Shown piece by piece: positions 21,703 through 30,079 of a stretch of 64,000 nucleotides of DNA. The notes beneath the pieces are model-generated. The model did not search any database and had not been told where the DNA came from. It saw only the letters and a program-made list of their open reading frames with translations. The position numbers and the translations under genes were made by a program. This DNA comes from Hymenobacter siberiensis. GTDB taxonomy: Bacteria; Bacteroidota; Bacteroidia; Cytophagales; Hymenobacteraceae. Positions within the stretch are counted from its first letter, which is position 1; every line of letters begins with the position of its first letter. The stretch spans positions 1-64,000 of the forward strand of contig NZ_JAHLZY020000001.1 of assembly GCF_018967865.2 (NCBI RefSeq), written 5' to 3'.

Positions 21703-22176
21703 ATGAAAAAGTTATTACTACTTGTGTTGGCCAGCACGTTGGCTTCGGCGGCGGCGCAGGCCCAGGCCCCGACATTCGCCAGCCCGGCTACGGCCGTTGC
21801 TGCCCCCGCCAAAGAAGAAGCAATTTTGCCCAGCGGCGTAATAGCAGCCCCTCCGGCAGCTCCCGCTGCCTCAGCGCCGACAGCCGAGGGCACGGGCCGC
21901 ATCGCGCTGGCCCCCGAAACCCCGCCCGCTAACCCCAACGCCATTAAGGTGAAAGCCGATGCCGTAGCCGGCCATCTCACCGTGAAAACCGACAATCCCG
22001 GCCCCACCCGCGTGGAAGTGACCGATACGGGCGGCCGCCCCGTCATCACCCACACCATGATGAATGGCCAGACCCCGGCCGTGCTCAACGTGAGCCAGCT
22101 GCCGGCCGGGGCCTACATCGTGCGCTGCACGGCGTATGAGAAAACCGGCATGCGCCGCGTCATGATTGGGCAGTAG
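21703..22176 (+). CDS. small secreted protein with T9SS type A-like sorting domain
   Basis: A 157-residue protein with signal peptide MKKLLLLVLASTLASAAAQAQ. An Ala/Pro-rich middle (about 22-85) is followed by a C-terminal domain of about 75 residues (IKVKADAVAGHLTVK, LPAGAYIVRCTAYEKTG, RRVMIGQ). The last part has the look of a type A sorting domain (lpaGvYlvr...). Such tails direct export by T9SS and are normally cleaved. With almost nothing but linker and sorting domain, the mature cargo would be very small, or the tail domain itself is the functional part. The stop codon touches the target duplication of the downstream IS element. Confidence 0.72.
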   Translation: MKKLLLLVLASTLASAAAQAQAPTFASPATAVAAPAKEEAILPSGVIAAPPAAPAASAPTAEGTGRIALAPETPPANPNAIKVKADAVAGHLTVKTDNPGPTRVEVTDTGGRPVITHTMMNGQTPAVLNVSQLPAGAYIVRCTAYEKTGMRRVMIGQ

Positions 22177-22184
22177 CCCAAGCC
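22176..22184. repeat. target-site duplication, left copy
   Basis: GCCCAAGCC immediately left of the IS4-family element; the right copy is 23386-23394. Confidence 0.85.
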
Positions 22185-23385
22185 TACTCTACCCTACTAT
22201 TTTTAGTAGTTGATTTCGAGCAAGTTGTCTCGTAGTGCAGTTTAGCAGCGTTTCAACCAGGCGGGCCAACGGGTCATCGGGCCGGGTTAGCGGACGGGTG
22301 AGTTGGCGGAGGAGGTTGAGGCCGTGACGAGCCAGGCTGGCGGCCCGGTAGCCGTGCTTCTTGCGGGCAATGAGGTGGCGGCCGCCGTGGGCGGCTGCGC
22401 CCACGCCCAGGCAGAAGGCGTAGGCCAGGCTGACGAGGGCCACGAGTTTGCGCAGCTTTTGCAAGCAGCGCAAGTGGGTGGCTTCCAGGTTGAAACCCCG
22501 GCCTTTCAGGTTTTGGAAGCACTGCTCAATCGTCCACCGCTTGGCGTAGCGTTGCTCGAGGTGGTTCAGACCGGCCGTGGCAAACAGGTAGACGAACTCG
22601 CCCGCCGCCACGGCCTTGACCCAGGCCTGTCCCCAGACCCCGTCGACCTGTACGTGGGCAAAGCGGCGCACCTGCCCCGGCACCAGGCCCAGGTCGGCCA
22701 CGGCCTGCCGGCGGCCGTCGGCGTGGGTCAGGCAGTGGTGCTTGGGCACGCGCATGACAAAATTCAGTCCGTTGTCTTTGAGCCACTTGAACCACGCATG
22801 GCCGACAAATTCCCGGTCGCCCACGACCAGGCCGATGCGGTCTTTCCCCAGCAAAGCCACGCACTTTTCGAGCACCGCGATGCGGTCGGCGGCGTTGGAG
22901 TTGCCGCTGCGGTTGTCGAGCAGCTGCCAGTAGAGCGGCACGTGGACCTCGCCCGTGCCGACGGTGACGAGCAGCACGTTGACCTGGCACTGGCCGAAGT
23001 CCCACTCCGTGCGGTCCAGGCACAAACGCAGCTTGCCCTGCGCAGGCAACAAACTAAGCAAAAGCCTGGCCACCAGCATGTAATTGAGGTCGACTTCGCG
23101 GAAAAAGTCCTGAATGCGCGTTTCGGTCGAGGCGGGCTTAGCGGCGTCGTTGAGGTGCTGGGCCACTTCGCCAAATTGCACGTTGCGGCTCTTTATCAGG
23201 CCAATAATGAACTGGCCCACAAACTTTTGGCGAGATAAGTGGCCCACAAACGGGGCCTGTTGCAAAAGCGTCGTAATTTTGGCAGCGAAGTGTTGCTTCA
23301 CGGGGCAGAACGGGTTTTTGGTGGTTGGAACCCCAAAGGTCGGGCTGCCCCCTTTTTATGCCCTAAAATTTAGTAGGGTAGAGTA
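22185..23385. mobile_element. IS4-family insertion sequence, 1201 bases, intact
   Basis: Perfect 15-base terminal inverted repeats (TACTCTACCCTACTA at 22185-22199, complement at 23371-23385) flank one uninterrupted transposase gene. The element is bounded by 9-base direct repeats GCCCAAGCC. Size, repeat length and duplication size fit the IS4 family. Intact ends and an open transposase suggest a recent and possibly active element. It sits between the T9SS-cargo gene and that gene's probable terminator at 23404-23466. Confidence 0.9.
22189..23301 (-). CDS. IS4-family DDE transposase
   Basis: A 370-residue transposase. The catalytic triad is visible: first Asp in LCLDRTEWDFG, second in VVGDREFVG, and Glu in the YREK-type signature YAKRWTIEQCFQNLKG. 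A C-terminal basic tail follows (RKKHGYRAASLARHG). Its stop codon (22189-22191) lies inside the left inverted repeat, as in several compact IS4 elements. The frame is unbroken over the whole element. Confidence 0.92.
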   Translation of the reverse strand: MKQHFAAKITTLLQQAPFVGHLSRQKFVGQFIIGLIKSRNVQFGEVAQHLNDAAKPASTETRIQDFFREVDLNYMLVARLLLSLLPAQGKLRLCLDRTEWDFGQCQVNVLLVTVGTGEVHVPLYWQLLDNRSGNSNAADRIAVLEKCVALLGKDRIGLVVGDREFVGHAWFKWLKDNGLNFVMRVPKHHCLTHADGRRQAVADLGLVPGQVRRFAHVQVDGVWGQAWVKAVAAGEFVYLFATAGLNHLEQRYAKRWTIEQCFQNLKGRGFNLEATHLRCLQKLRKLVALVSLAYAFCLGVGAAAHGGRHLIARKKHGYRAASLARHGLNLLRQLTRPLTRPDDPLARLVETLLNCTTRQLARNQLLKIVG

Positions 23386-23394
23386 GCCCAAGCC
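23386..23394. repeat. target-site duplication, right copy
   Basis: GCCCAAGCC immediately right of the IS4-family element, identical to 22176-22184. Confidence 0.85.
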
Positions 23395-23403
23395 CACACC
23401 CTC

Positions 23404-23466
23404 GCCAGCCAATAAACCAAACGGCCGCCCTGCTCAGCAAGGCGGCCGTTTGGTTTATTGGCTGGC
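23404..23466. terminator. long bidirectional terminator-like hairpin
   Basis: Perfect 26-base arms (23404-23429 and 23441-23466; core AAACGGCCGCC/GGCGGCCGTTT) with an 11-base loop. It serves the minus-strand VOC gene ending at 23474. Before the IS insertion it would have been about 30 bases after the stop of the plus-strand gene ending at 22176. Confidence 0.75.
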
Positions 23467-23473
23467 ATTTCTT

Positions 23474-23866
23474 TTAGCCCAACGGCTCCAGCAGGTCCCA
23501 CTTGTTACCGTACAGGTCTTCGAATACGGCTACGTGGCCGTACACCTCGCTGCGCGGGGTTTCGAGAAAGTGCAGGCCGCGGGCCTGCAGCACCGGGTGG
23601 TCGCGCCAGAAGTCGTCGGTGTGCAGAAACAGCCAGACGCGGCCGGCCCCCTGCCGGCCCACGGCTTGTTTTTCTTCGTCGGTTTTGGCTTCGGCCAGCA
23701 GCAGGCTGCAGCCGGCGGGGCCGGGCGGCGCTATCACTACCCAGCGCTTGCCGTCGCCCATATCGAGGTCGGAGGCGAGCATGAAGCCCAGCACGATGGT
23801 GTAGAAGGCAATGGCTTCGTCGTATTCACGAACGAGCAGGGTGACGTGGGCGATGTGTTGGTTCAT
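23474..23866 (-). CDS. VOC-family (glyoxalase/bleomycin-resistance fold) protein
   Basis: A 130-residue single-domain protein beginning MNQHIAHVTLLVREYDEAIAF. It contains the paired beta-alpha-beta modules of the vicinal-oxygen-chelate fold, with candidate metal ligands His7 and Glu in the closing strand (AVFEDLYGNKWDLLEP). The FEDLYGN... ending is typical. Members include glyoxalases, dioxygenases and antibiotic-binding proteins; the substrate cannot be told. A short palindrome (23872-23934) lies just upstream of its start. Confidence 0.85.
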   Translation of the reverse strand: MNQHIAHVTLLVREYDEAIAFYTIVLGFMLASDLDMGDGKRWVVIAPPGPAGCSLLLAEAKTDEEKQAVGRQGAGRVWLFLHTDDFWRDHPVLQARGLHFLETPRSEVYGHVAVFEDLYGNKWDLLEPLG

Positions 23867-23871
23867 AAGCA

Positions 23872-23934
23872 GTAGCGCGGACTTTTAGTCCGCGAGTGAG
23901 ATGGTTGGATTCGCGGACTAAAAGTCCGCGCTAC
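23872..23934. repeat. palindrome of GCGGACTTTTAGTCCGC units
   Basis: Perfect 23-base arms (23872-23894 and 23912-23934) with a 17-base loop. Each arm is itself palindromic around GCGGACT/AGTCCGC, so a cruciform with side hairpins is possible. There is no T-run. Confidence 0.9.
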
Positions 23935-23938
23935 ATCG

Positions 23939-25729
23939 CTACGCTTCTTCGGTTTGGAGCTGTCGGTCGTAGAGGGCGCGGTAGAGGCCGGTGGTGTCAG
24001 CCATGAGGGCATCATGGGTGCCGTGCTGCACGATGATGCCATCGTCGAGCACCAGGATTTCATTGGCCAGCTTCACCGACGAAACGCGGTGCGAGATAAT
24101 GAGGCTGGTGCGCGCCGCCATAATGCGCTGGAGGCTGCCGAGGATGGCATTTTCCGTCTTAGTATCGACGGCGGAAAGCGAGTCATCCAGAATCAGAATT
24201 TTGGGCTCCTTTACCAAGGCGCGGGCCATGCTCACGCGCTGCTTCTGGCCGCCCGAGAGCGTGATGCCCCGCTCGCCCACTTTGGTATCGAAGCCCTCGG
24301 GGAAGGCGCGGATATTCTCGTACACGTCAGCATCCTTCGCGGCTTGCAGCATGCGGGCCTCGTTGGGCTCATCGAGGCCGAAGTTGATGTTGTTGCGGAT
24401 GCTGTCGGAGAACAGGAACACGTCCTGTGGCACGTAGCCAATCTGGCCGCGCAGGGCGCGCAGCGAGTAGTCGCGCACATCGGTACCATCAATTTTGATG
24501 TTGCCAGCCGACACGTCGTAGAGGCGGCAGAGCAGCGCGGCCACGGTGGTTTTGCCCGAGCCGGTATTGCCAATAACGGCCAGCGTCTGGCCCGGCTTCA
24601 CGCGGAAGCTGACGTTTTTCAGGGCCTGGATGCCGGTATCGGGGTAGGTGAAGGACACGTTTTCGAACACGATATCGCCTTCCAATTCTCGCTGCACGTT
24701 CTGGCGCGAGATGATGTCGGTTTTCTGGTCCAGAAACTCGTTGATGCGGGCCTGCGAGGCCTCGGCCCGCTGCACCAGCGACGACGTCCAGCCCAGCGCC
24801 GTAACCGGCCAGGTGAGCAGGTTCACGTAAATCAGGAACTCGGCGATGGTGCCCGTGGTGATGGTGCCGCGAATAACCTCCTGCCCGCCTACCCACACCG
24901 TGATGAGCGTGCTCAGGCCAATGAGAAACAGGATGAGCGGAAAAAACAGCGAGTTCACGAAGTTCAGGCTCAGCGACTTTTCCTTGTACTCGTTGCTGGC
25001 GGCGGAGAATTGCGCGTGCGAATCCTGCTCGCGCACAAAGGATTTCAATACCCGAATTCCCGAGAAAGCCTCCTGCACGAAGGTAGTCATGCCCGACAGC
25101 GCCCGCTGGATTTCGTCGGACTTGCGCTCAATCAGGTTGTTAACATAGAAGATGCTGACTGACAGTACCGGCAGCGGCAGCAGCGTGTAGAGCGTCAGCT
25201 TCACGTTCACCATGAGCATGAGCGGCACGATGAGCAGGAACAGCAGCACCAGCTGCAGGAAATACATAATGGCCGGCCCGAGATACATGCGCACCCGGCT
25301 CACGTCCTCACTGATGCGCGACATCAAATCGCCGGTGCTGTGGCGGCGGTAGAAGCTGAGCGGTAGCGACTGGTAGTGCTGGTAAATCTGGTTCTTCTGG
25401 TCGTTCTCAATGTGGCGCGACATCACGATGAGCGTCTGGCGCATGAAGAACAGGAAGATGCCCCGCAGCAGGGCCAGCACAATGATGAGCACCCCGTAGA
25501 ACAGCACATTACGCCCAAAAAGCTGGTACACGCTGCTCTGGGCCTGCGTACCGGCGTAGAGATGGTAGAGGTCGATGCCCTCGTTCACCAAATCGAAGGC
25601 GTAGCGCACCAGCTGAGCCGGAAAAATGGCCAGCAAGGTACTCAGTGCTACGAACAGCAGCCCGGCGAGGAAATGCCACTTGTAGCGAAAGATGAAGGGG
25701 TTAACGGCGTTGAGAGCGCGCACGGGCAA
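23939..25729 (-). CDS. ABC exporter half-transporter (MdlA-type), degenerate ATPase site
   Basis: Up to 596 residues: a six-helix membrane domain (first 330 residues), then an ATPase domain with Walker A GNTGSGKTT, Q-loop YVPQDVFLF, signature LSGGQKQ and H-loop ISHRVSS. Walker B reads ILILDDSLSAVD, with Asp where the catalytic Glu should be. This is known from MdlA, TM287 and other subunits of heterodimeric exporters whose one ATP site is inactive. That predicts a partner with a canonical site, for example the product of 18003-19781. The start is uncertain: TTG at 25729 or GTG at 25723; no ATG is well placed. Confidence 0.9.
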   Translation of the reverse strand: MPVRALNAVNPFIFRYKWHFLAGLLFVALSTLLAIFPAQLVRYAFDLVNEGIDLYHLYAGTQAQSSVYQLFGRNVLFYGVLIIVLALLRGIFLFFMRQTLIVMSRHIENDQKNQIYQHYQSLPLSFYRRHSTGDLMSRISEDVSRVRMYLGPAIMYFLQLVLLFLLIVPLMLMVNVKLTLYTLLPLPVLSVSIFYVNNLIERKSDEIQRALSGMTTFVQEAFSGIRVLKSFVREQDSHAQFSAASNEYKEKSLSLNFVNSLFFPLILFLIGLSTLITVWVGGQEVIRGTITTGTIAEFLIYVNLLTWPVTALGWTSSLVQRAEASQARINEFLDQKTDIISRQNVQRELEGDIVFENVSFTYPDTGIQALKNVSFRVKPGQTLAVIGNTGSGKTTVAALLCRLYDVSAGNIKIDGTDVRDYSLRALRGQIGYVPQDVFLFSDSIRNNINFGLDEPNEARMLQAAKDADVYENIRAFPEGFDTKVGERGITLSGGQKQRVSMARALVKEPKILILDDSLSAVDTKTENAILGSLQRIMAARTSLIISHRVSSVKLANEILVLDDGIIVQHGTHDALMADTTGLYRALYDRQLQTEEA

Positions 25730-25800
25730 GGATTGAAAGGGGCCGGTTCAGGAAAATAGCGGTACTTTTGCGGCTTGAAACGTAAAGTCAATGGTCAATC

Positions 25801-25896
25801 CGAACGTCATGCTGAGCTTGTCGAAGCATCTCTACCGCAATAGTAATTATTTACTTACGCGATAGAGATGCTTCGACAAGCTCAGCATGACGTTCG
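25801..25896. repeat. palindromic repeat, TCATGCTGAGC family, copy 2
   Basis: Perfect 34-base arms (25801-25834 and 25863-25896). The arm opens CGAACGTCATGCTGAGC and holds GAAGCATCTC; the middle word is TTGTC, where copies 1 and 3 have GAAGCC and GCAGCC. It lies between divergent genes. Confidence 0.92.
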
Positions 25897-25989
25897 GGTT
25901 TTTCCGTATAGCTAGAACGCAACAAAGTTACGCCGTACTGTTCTCACCCATCCATCCCACAATTCCCACCAACCTTCAATTCATTTCCC

Positions 25990-27081
25990 ATGATTGAAAC
26001 CCAGATTGTCGCCCCCGAGTCGATTTTCGGCCAGATTGCCGAGCATCAGCACGAGCAAATCGTGTATTGCCACGACCACGAGACTGGCCTCAAGGCCATT
26101 ATCGGCATTCACAATACCGTGCTCGGGCCTGCCCTCGGCGGCACGCGCATGTGGCACTACGCTTCCGATGCCGAAGCCTTGAACGATGTGCTGCGCCTCT
26201 CGCGCGGCATGACCTACAAGGCCGCCATCTCGGGCCTGAACCTGGGCGGCGGCAAGGCCGTCATCATCGGCGACGCCGCCACGCTGAAGACCGAAGCCCT
26301 GCTGCGCAAGTTTGGCCGCTTCGTGAAGAACCTGAACGGCAAGTACATCACGGCCGAGGATGTGAACATGACCACCAAGGACATGGAGTACATCCGCATG
26401 GAAACCAAGCACGTCGCCGGCCTGCCCGAGAGCATGGGCGGCAGCGGCGACCCCTCGCCGGTGACGGCCTACGGCGTGTACATGGGCATGAAAGCCGCCG
26501 CCAAAAAGGCATTTGGCTCCGAGAGCCTGGCTGGTAAGCGCATCGGCGTGCAGGGCACGGGCCACGTGGGCACCTACCTGCTGGAGCACCTGCAGAAAGA
26601 GGGCGCCAAGCTCATCGTAACCGATTACTACGAAGACCGCGCCCTGGACGCGGCCAACCGCTTCGGCGCTACCGCCGTGGGCCTCGATGCCATCTACGAC
26701 CAGGAAATGGACATTTACTCGCCCTGCGCGCTGGGTGCCACCCTCAACGACGACACCATTCCGCGCCTGAAGGCTCGCGTGGTGGCCGGCTGCGCCAACA
26801 ACCAACTCAAAAACGAAAACCAGCACGGCCCCGAGCTGGTGCGCCGCGGCATCGTGTATGCCCCCGACTTCCTCATCAACGCCGGCGGCCTCATCAACGT
26901 GTATTCCGAAGTAACCGGCGGCAGCCGCCAGGGTGCCCTCACCCAAACCGAAAAAATCTACGATTTCACCCTCCAGGTGTTGGCCAAGGCCGACGAAGAA
27001 GGCACGCACCCGCAAGCCGCCGCCATCCGGCAGGCTAAGGAGCGCATTGCCAACGTGGGCCGGGTGAAGTCGACATATTAA
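25990..27081 (+). CDS. leucine dehydrogenase (Glu/Leu/Phe/Val dehydrogenase family)
   Basis: A 363-residue enzyme that would deaminate branched-chain amino acids to 2-oxoacids with NAD. The N-terminal domain has GPALGGTRMW and the catalytic Lys in GLNLGGGKAVIIGD. The C-terminal Rossmann domain has GVQGTGHVGTYL, then CALGATLND and VAGCANNQL. The length matches leucine dehydrogenases (about 360) rather than glutamate dehydrogenases (about 420-450). It lies between two copies of the palindromic repeat, so it is probably transcribed alone. It starts first of three clustered candidates with MIETQIVAPESIFGQ. Confidence 0.9.
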   Translation: MIETQIVAPESIFGQIAEHQHEQIVYCHDHETGLKAIIGIHNTVLGPALGGTRMWHYASDAEALNDVLRLSRGMTYKAAISGLNLGGGKAVIIGDAATLKTEALLRKFGRFVKNLNGKYITAEDVNMTTKDMEYIRMETKHVAGLPESMGGSGDPSPVTAYGVYMGMKAAAKKAFGSESLAGKRIGVQGTGHVGTYLLEHLQKEGAKLIVTDYYEDRALDAANRFGATAVGLDAIYDQEMDIYSPCALGATLNDDTIPRLKARVVAGCANNQLKNENQHGPELVRRGIVYAPDFLINAGGLINVYSEVTGGSRQGALTQTEKIYDFTLQVLAKADEEGTHPQAAAIRQAKERIANVGRVKSTY

Positions 27082-27085
27082 GAAG

Positions 27086-27187
27086 AACGTCATGCTGAGC
27101 GCAGCCGAAGCATCTCGCTCGCTTCGTTGCAATCATTATTGATTACTGCTGCACACGAGATGCTTCGGCTGCGCTCAACATGACGTT
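27086..27187. repeat. palindromic repeat, TCATGCTGAGC family, copy 3
   Basis: Arms of 32 bases with one mismatch (27086-27117 and 27156-27187), opening AACGTCATGCTGAGC and holding GAAGCATCTCG. It lies between the leucine dehydrogenase gene and nusB. Confidence 0.9.
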
Positions 27188-27231
27188 TTTTTTCCGACTA
27201 CTGATTACCTAATACTGATTACCAGACCAAT

Positions 27232-28428
27232 ATGCTCAACCGCCGCCTCCTCCGTATCAAAGTCATGCAGTCGCTCTACTCCTACCACCAGGCGGTGGGA
27301 GCCGATTTGATGCTGGCACAGGACCGCATCGCGGCTGCTTTCGAGCCCGACCTGACGGCCAAAGAGGCCCCCGACCGCCGCCAGCTGGAAGGCCAGCGCA
27401 AGATGGGCGAAGCCCAGCTGCGCGACTGGTACCGCACCGGCACAATGCCCGAAAAGACGGACGATAAAGCCGTGGACAAGGCCGTGACCGATGCCATCAA
27501 CTCCTTCCAGAACCAGGTGAAGAAGGACGGCGAGTTCTACGGCGGGCAGCTGCTGGTGGGTGCCGAAAGCATCCACGACCAGTACCTGCACCTGCTGAAC
27601 CTGCCCGCCGCTTTGCTCGGCGTGATTGAGGAGGAGCAGAGCCGCGAGGGACGCCGCCGCCTCGGCCCCCGCGAGGATGCCCAGGATGCTACCCGCCTGC
27701 ACCGTAACATGTCTATTGCCAAGCTGATGGCCAACGAGCAACTCCAGACTCAGACCATCCGGCGCAAGCTGGCCTGGGAGGGCAATGAGGAGCTCGAAGC
27801 CCTGCGCGCTGCCTGGGAGGAGATGAAGGCCGACGAAACCGTGCGGGCTTACCTCAACGGCAAGGACATCGACCAGCCCGAGATGGACTACGACACGGAC
27901 CTTGAAATCCTGCGTCATATCTATAAGGACTTCGTGTTTAAAGGCGAAGCGCTACCGCGCCAGCTCGAATCCGACGACCTGAACTGGGAGGAAAACCGGC
28001 CCATCGTGCGCAACCTGGTGCTGAAGACGCTGAAAATGCTGCCCTTCGCCGCCGAGCCCACGCAGGAGCTCATGAACCTCTCGGCCAACTGGGCCGACGA
28101 CCGCGAGTTTGCCGAAACCCTCTATAAGCAAACGCTCATCGAGGACGACAAGATGGAGAAGCTCATCGCCGGCTCGGTGCAGAACTGGGATGTGGAGCGC
28201 GTGGCGTTGCTCGATAAAATAATCCTGAAAATGGCGCTGACCGAGATGCAGCTGTTTCGCGGCATTCCAGTGAAAGTCACTATCAACGAGTACATTGAAA
28301 TCAGCAAGCTCTACAGCACGCCCAAGAGCAAGCAATTTGTGAACGGCATTCTGGACAAGCTGGCGACGGATTTGGCCGCCAGCGGCGACATTCGTAAATC
28401 GGGCCGCGGCCTGCTGGATAACCAATAG
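27232..28428 (+). CDS. nusB: transcription antitermination factor NusB, long Bacteroidota form
   Basis: NusB binds BoxA RNA with NusE (S10) and promotes processive rRNA transcription. Classical NusB has about 140 residues; this one has 398. It begins MLNRRLLRIKVMQSLYSYHQ. A long Bacteroidota-type insertion with helical charged sequence covers about 30-250, and the conserved C-terminal helices lie at about 300-385 (ERVALLDKIILKMALTEM, PVKVTINEYIEISKLYS, FVNGILDKL). It heads the plus-strand run to coaE, an order I recall as conserved in the phylum. The rrn operon of this window is a natural target. Confidence 0.93.
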   Translation: MLNRRLLRIKVMQSLYSYHQAVGADLMLAQDRIAAAFEPDLTAKEAPDRRQLEGQRKMGEAQLRDWYRTGTMPEKTDDKAVDKAVTDAINSFQNQVKKDGEFYGGQLLVGAESIHDQYLHLLNLPAALLGVIEEEQSREGRRRLGPREDAQDATRLHRNMSIAKLMANEQLQTQTIRRKLAWEGNEELEALRAAWEEMKADETVRAYLNGKDIDQPEMDYDTDLEILRHIYKDFVFKGEALPRQLESDDLNWEENRPIVRNLVLKTLKMLPFAAEPTQELMNLSANWADDREFAETLYKQTLIEDDKMEKLIAGSVQNWDVERVALLDKIILKMALTEMQLFRGIPVKVTINEYIEISKLYSTPKSKQFVNGILDKLATDLAASGDIRKSGRGLLDNQ

Positions 28429-28505
28429 CACAGCAATGCGGGTTTCAGCCGGCAGTGTCAACCCACAGGCCTGACCTGAACCACGTACTGAAGCCCGCAC
28501 TACGC

Positions 28506-28513
28506 TACTTTTG
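28506..28513 (+). promoter_or_regulatory. -7 box before the ytxH-like gene
   Basis: Perfect TACTTTTG 73 bases before the start at 28586. No TTG occurs at the usual distance (ACTG at 28487-28490 is nearest), so support rests on the -7 box. Confidence 0.45.
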
Positions 28514-28585
28514 CATCTACGGCCCCGCGTTTCTGCGTAGGCAATACTGAAAACACTCTCACCCCTCTTCCCTAACCCAACGACC

Positions 28586-28897
28586 ATGGCCAGCAAAACC
28601 ACCACCGGCATCCTGTGCTTCGCGGGCGGCGCCCTCACCGGCGCGGCCCTTGGCTTGCTCTATGCCCCCGAACCCGGCACCGAAACCCGCTCCTGGCTCA
28701 GCTACCAGCTCGAAAAGTACCGCTCGGTACTCGCCGACCTCACCGACAGCCTCGTAACCAGCCGCGAAGGCATTGGCCAGTCTACCGCTAAAAGCGAAGG
28801 TCAGCGCGTGATTTCCGATGCCAAATCGAAAGCCGAACAGCTGCTCGGCGATGTTGACCAGCTCATCAACCAGATTAACTCCCGCAAAGGCGCTTAA
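28586..28897 (+). CDS. YtxH-domain small protein
   Basis: A 103-residue protein with one N-terminal membrane segment containing the glycine-rich YtxH signature (GILCFAGGALTGAALGLLYAPEPG, residues 8-31). A charged helical tail follows, ending LGDVDQLINQINSRKGA. The family is widespread, anchored in the inner membrane, and linked to stress or biofilm in other bacteria; the molecular role is unknown. It lies downstream of nusB with its own candidate -7 box. Confidence 0.85.
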   Translation: MASKTTTGILCFAGGALTGAALGLLYAPEPGTETRSWLSYQLEKYRSVLADLTDSLVTSREGIGQSTAKSEGQRVISDAKSKAEQLLGDVDQLINQINSRKGA

Positions 28898-28924
28898 TTT
28901 TTTTTACGGGTGCCTAAGTGATTG

Positions 28925-28988
28925 ACGGAATGGGAGAATGAGTGACCGGCCGATGAAAATTCAGTCTTCACTCATTCACTCATTCCGT
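28925..28988. repeat. palindrome of GAATGAGTGA words
   Basis: Arms 28925-28945 and 28968-28988 (21 bases) with 2 mismatches. Similar CATTCAGTCATT units continue to 29013. The words resemble those of the palindrome at 44857-44915. No T-run. Confidence 0.82.
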
Positions 28989-29026
28989 TCTTTGCTTTCT
29001 CATTCAGTCATTTATTACCAATTACG

Positions 29027-30025
29027 ATGCACCTAGTAACCCTTATTCCCGGCGACGGCATAGGCCCCGAAATCACAAAAGCAGTAACCGCTATTTTTGC
29101 TGCCGCCCAGGTGCCCATCGAGTGGGAGGAGCAGAACGCCGGCCAGACCACGTTCGACCAGTCGGGCGAGCTGATTCCGAATTCTTTGCTCAAGTCACTG
29201 GAAAAGAATAAGGTGGCCCTCAAAGGCCCGATTACTACGCCCGTGGGCAAGGGCTTCCGTAGCATCAACGTGACGCTGCGCCAGAAGTACGACCTTTACC
29301 AGAACGTGCGACCCAGCAAAACCACGGCCGGCATTCATACCCGCTACGAGGGCATCGACCTCGTGCTGTTTCGCGAAAATACCGAGGGCCTGTACTCGGG
29401 CCTCGAAGTATGGGATGAGCGCCTCGGCATTGCCGATGCCATTGCCCGCGTCACGGTGGAAGGCTCGCGCAAAATCTGCCGCGCCGCCTTCGCCTACGCC
29501 GCCAAGCACGGCCGCAAAAAGGTGACGCTGGCCCACAAAGCCAACATCATTAAAATGGCCGGTACGCTGATGCTCAACGCCTGCAAAGAGGCCAGCAATG
29601 AGTTTCCACAAATTGTGTTCGAGGACAAAATCATCGACAACATGTGCATGCAGCTCGTGAACAAGCCCGAGCAGTTCGACGTGATTGTGACCACCAACCT
29701 ATTCGGCGACCTGCTGTCCGACCTCTGCGCCGGCCTGGTGGGCGGCCTGGGCGTGGTAGCCGGCGCCAACATCGGCGACAACATGGCCATTTTTGAGGCG
29801 GTACACGGCTCGGCCCCCGACATTGCCGGCCAAGGCAAAGCCAACCCCACGGCCCTGCTCCGCTCGGCCATTATGATGCTGCACCACCTCGGCGAGCACG
29901 CCAAGGCGGAACAAATAGACAAAGCCTTGGAAGCCACCCTCATGAACCAGGAAGAGTGCACTGGTGACCTCGGCGGCAAAGCCAGCACCAGCCAGTTCGC
30001 CCAAAGCATTATCGACAAACTGTAA
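29027..30025 (+). CDS. NAD-dependent isocitrate dehydrogenase-like enzyme
   Basis: A 332-residue member of the isocitrate/isopropylmalate dehydrogenase family, beginning MHLVTLIPGDGIGPEI. The substrate-loop motif FRENTEGLYSGLE, the Lys in LAHKANIIKM, the metal-binding Asp region TTNLFGDLLSDLCAGLVGGLG and the C-terminal VHGSAPDIAGQGKANPTA are all in place. ENTEGLYSG and the length of about 330 match NAD-type isocitrate dehydrogenases rather than LeuB. The reaction is oxidative decarboxylation of isocitrate to 2-oxoglutarate in the TCA cycle. Confidence 0.9.
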   Translation: MHLVTLIPGDGIGPEITKAVTAIFAAAQVPIEWEEQNAGQTTFDQSGELIPNSLLKSLEKNKVALKGPITTPVGKGFRSINVTLRQKYDLYQNVRPSKTTAGIHTRYEGIDLVLFRENTEGLYSGLEVWDERLGIADAIARVTVEGSRKICRAAFAYAAKHGRKKVTLAHKANIIKMAGTLMLNACKEASNEFPQIVFEDKIIDNMCMQLVNKPEQFDVIVTTNLFGDLLSDLCAGLVGGLGVVAGANIGDNMAIFEAVHGSAPDIAGQGKANPTALLRSAIMMLHHLGEHAKAEQIDKALEATLMNQEECTGDLGGKASTSQFAQSIIDKL

Positions 30026-30079
30026 TTTTTGGTTATCGTGCTTCATAGGCCCAGCATGACAACCAACTTTAGATTTTCT

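Noticed and set aside
22303..23238. Plus-strand frame of 311 codons inside the IS4-family element
   Set aside because: Antisense to the transposase; no second IS gene is expected in this family.
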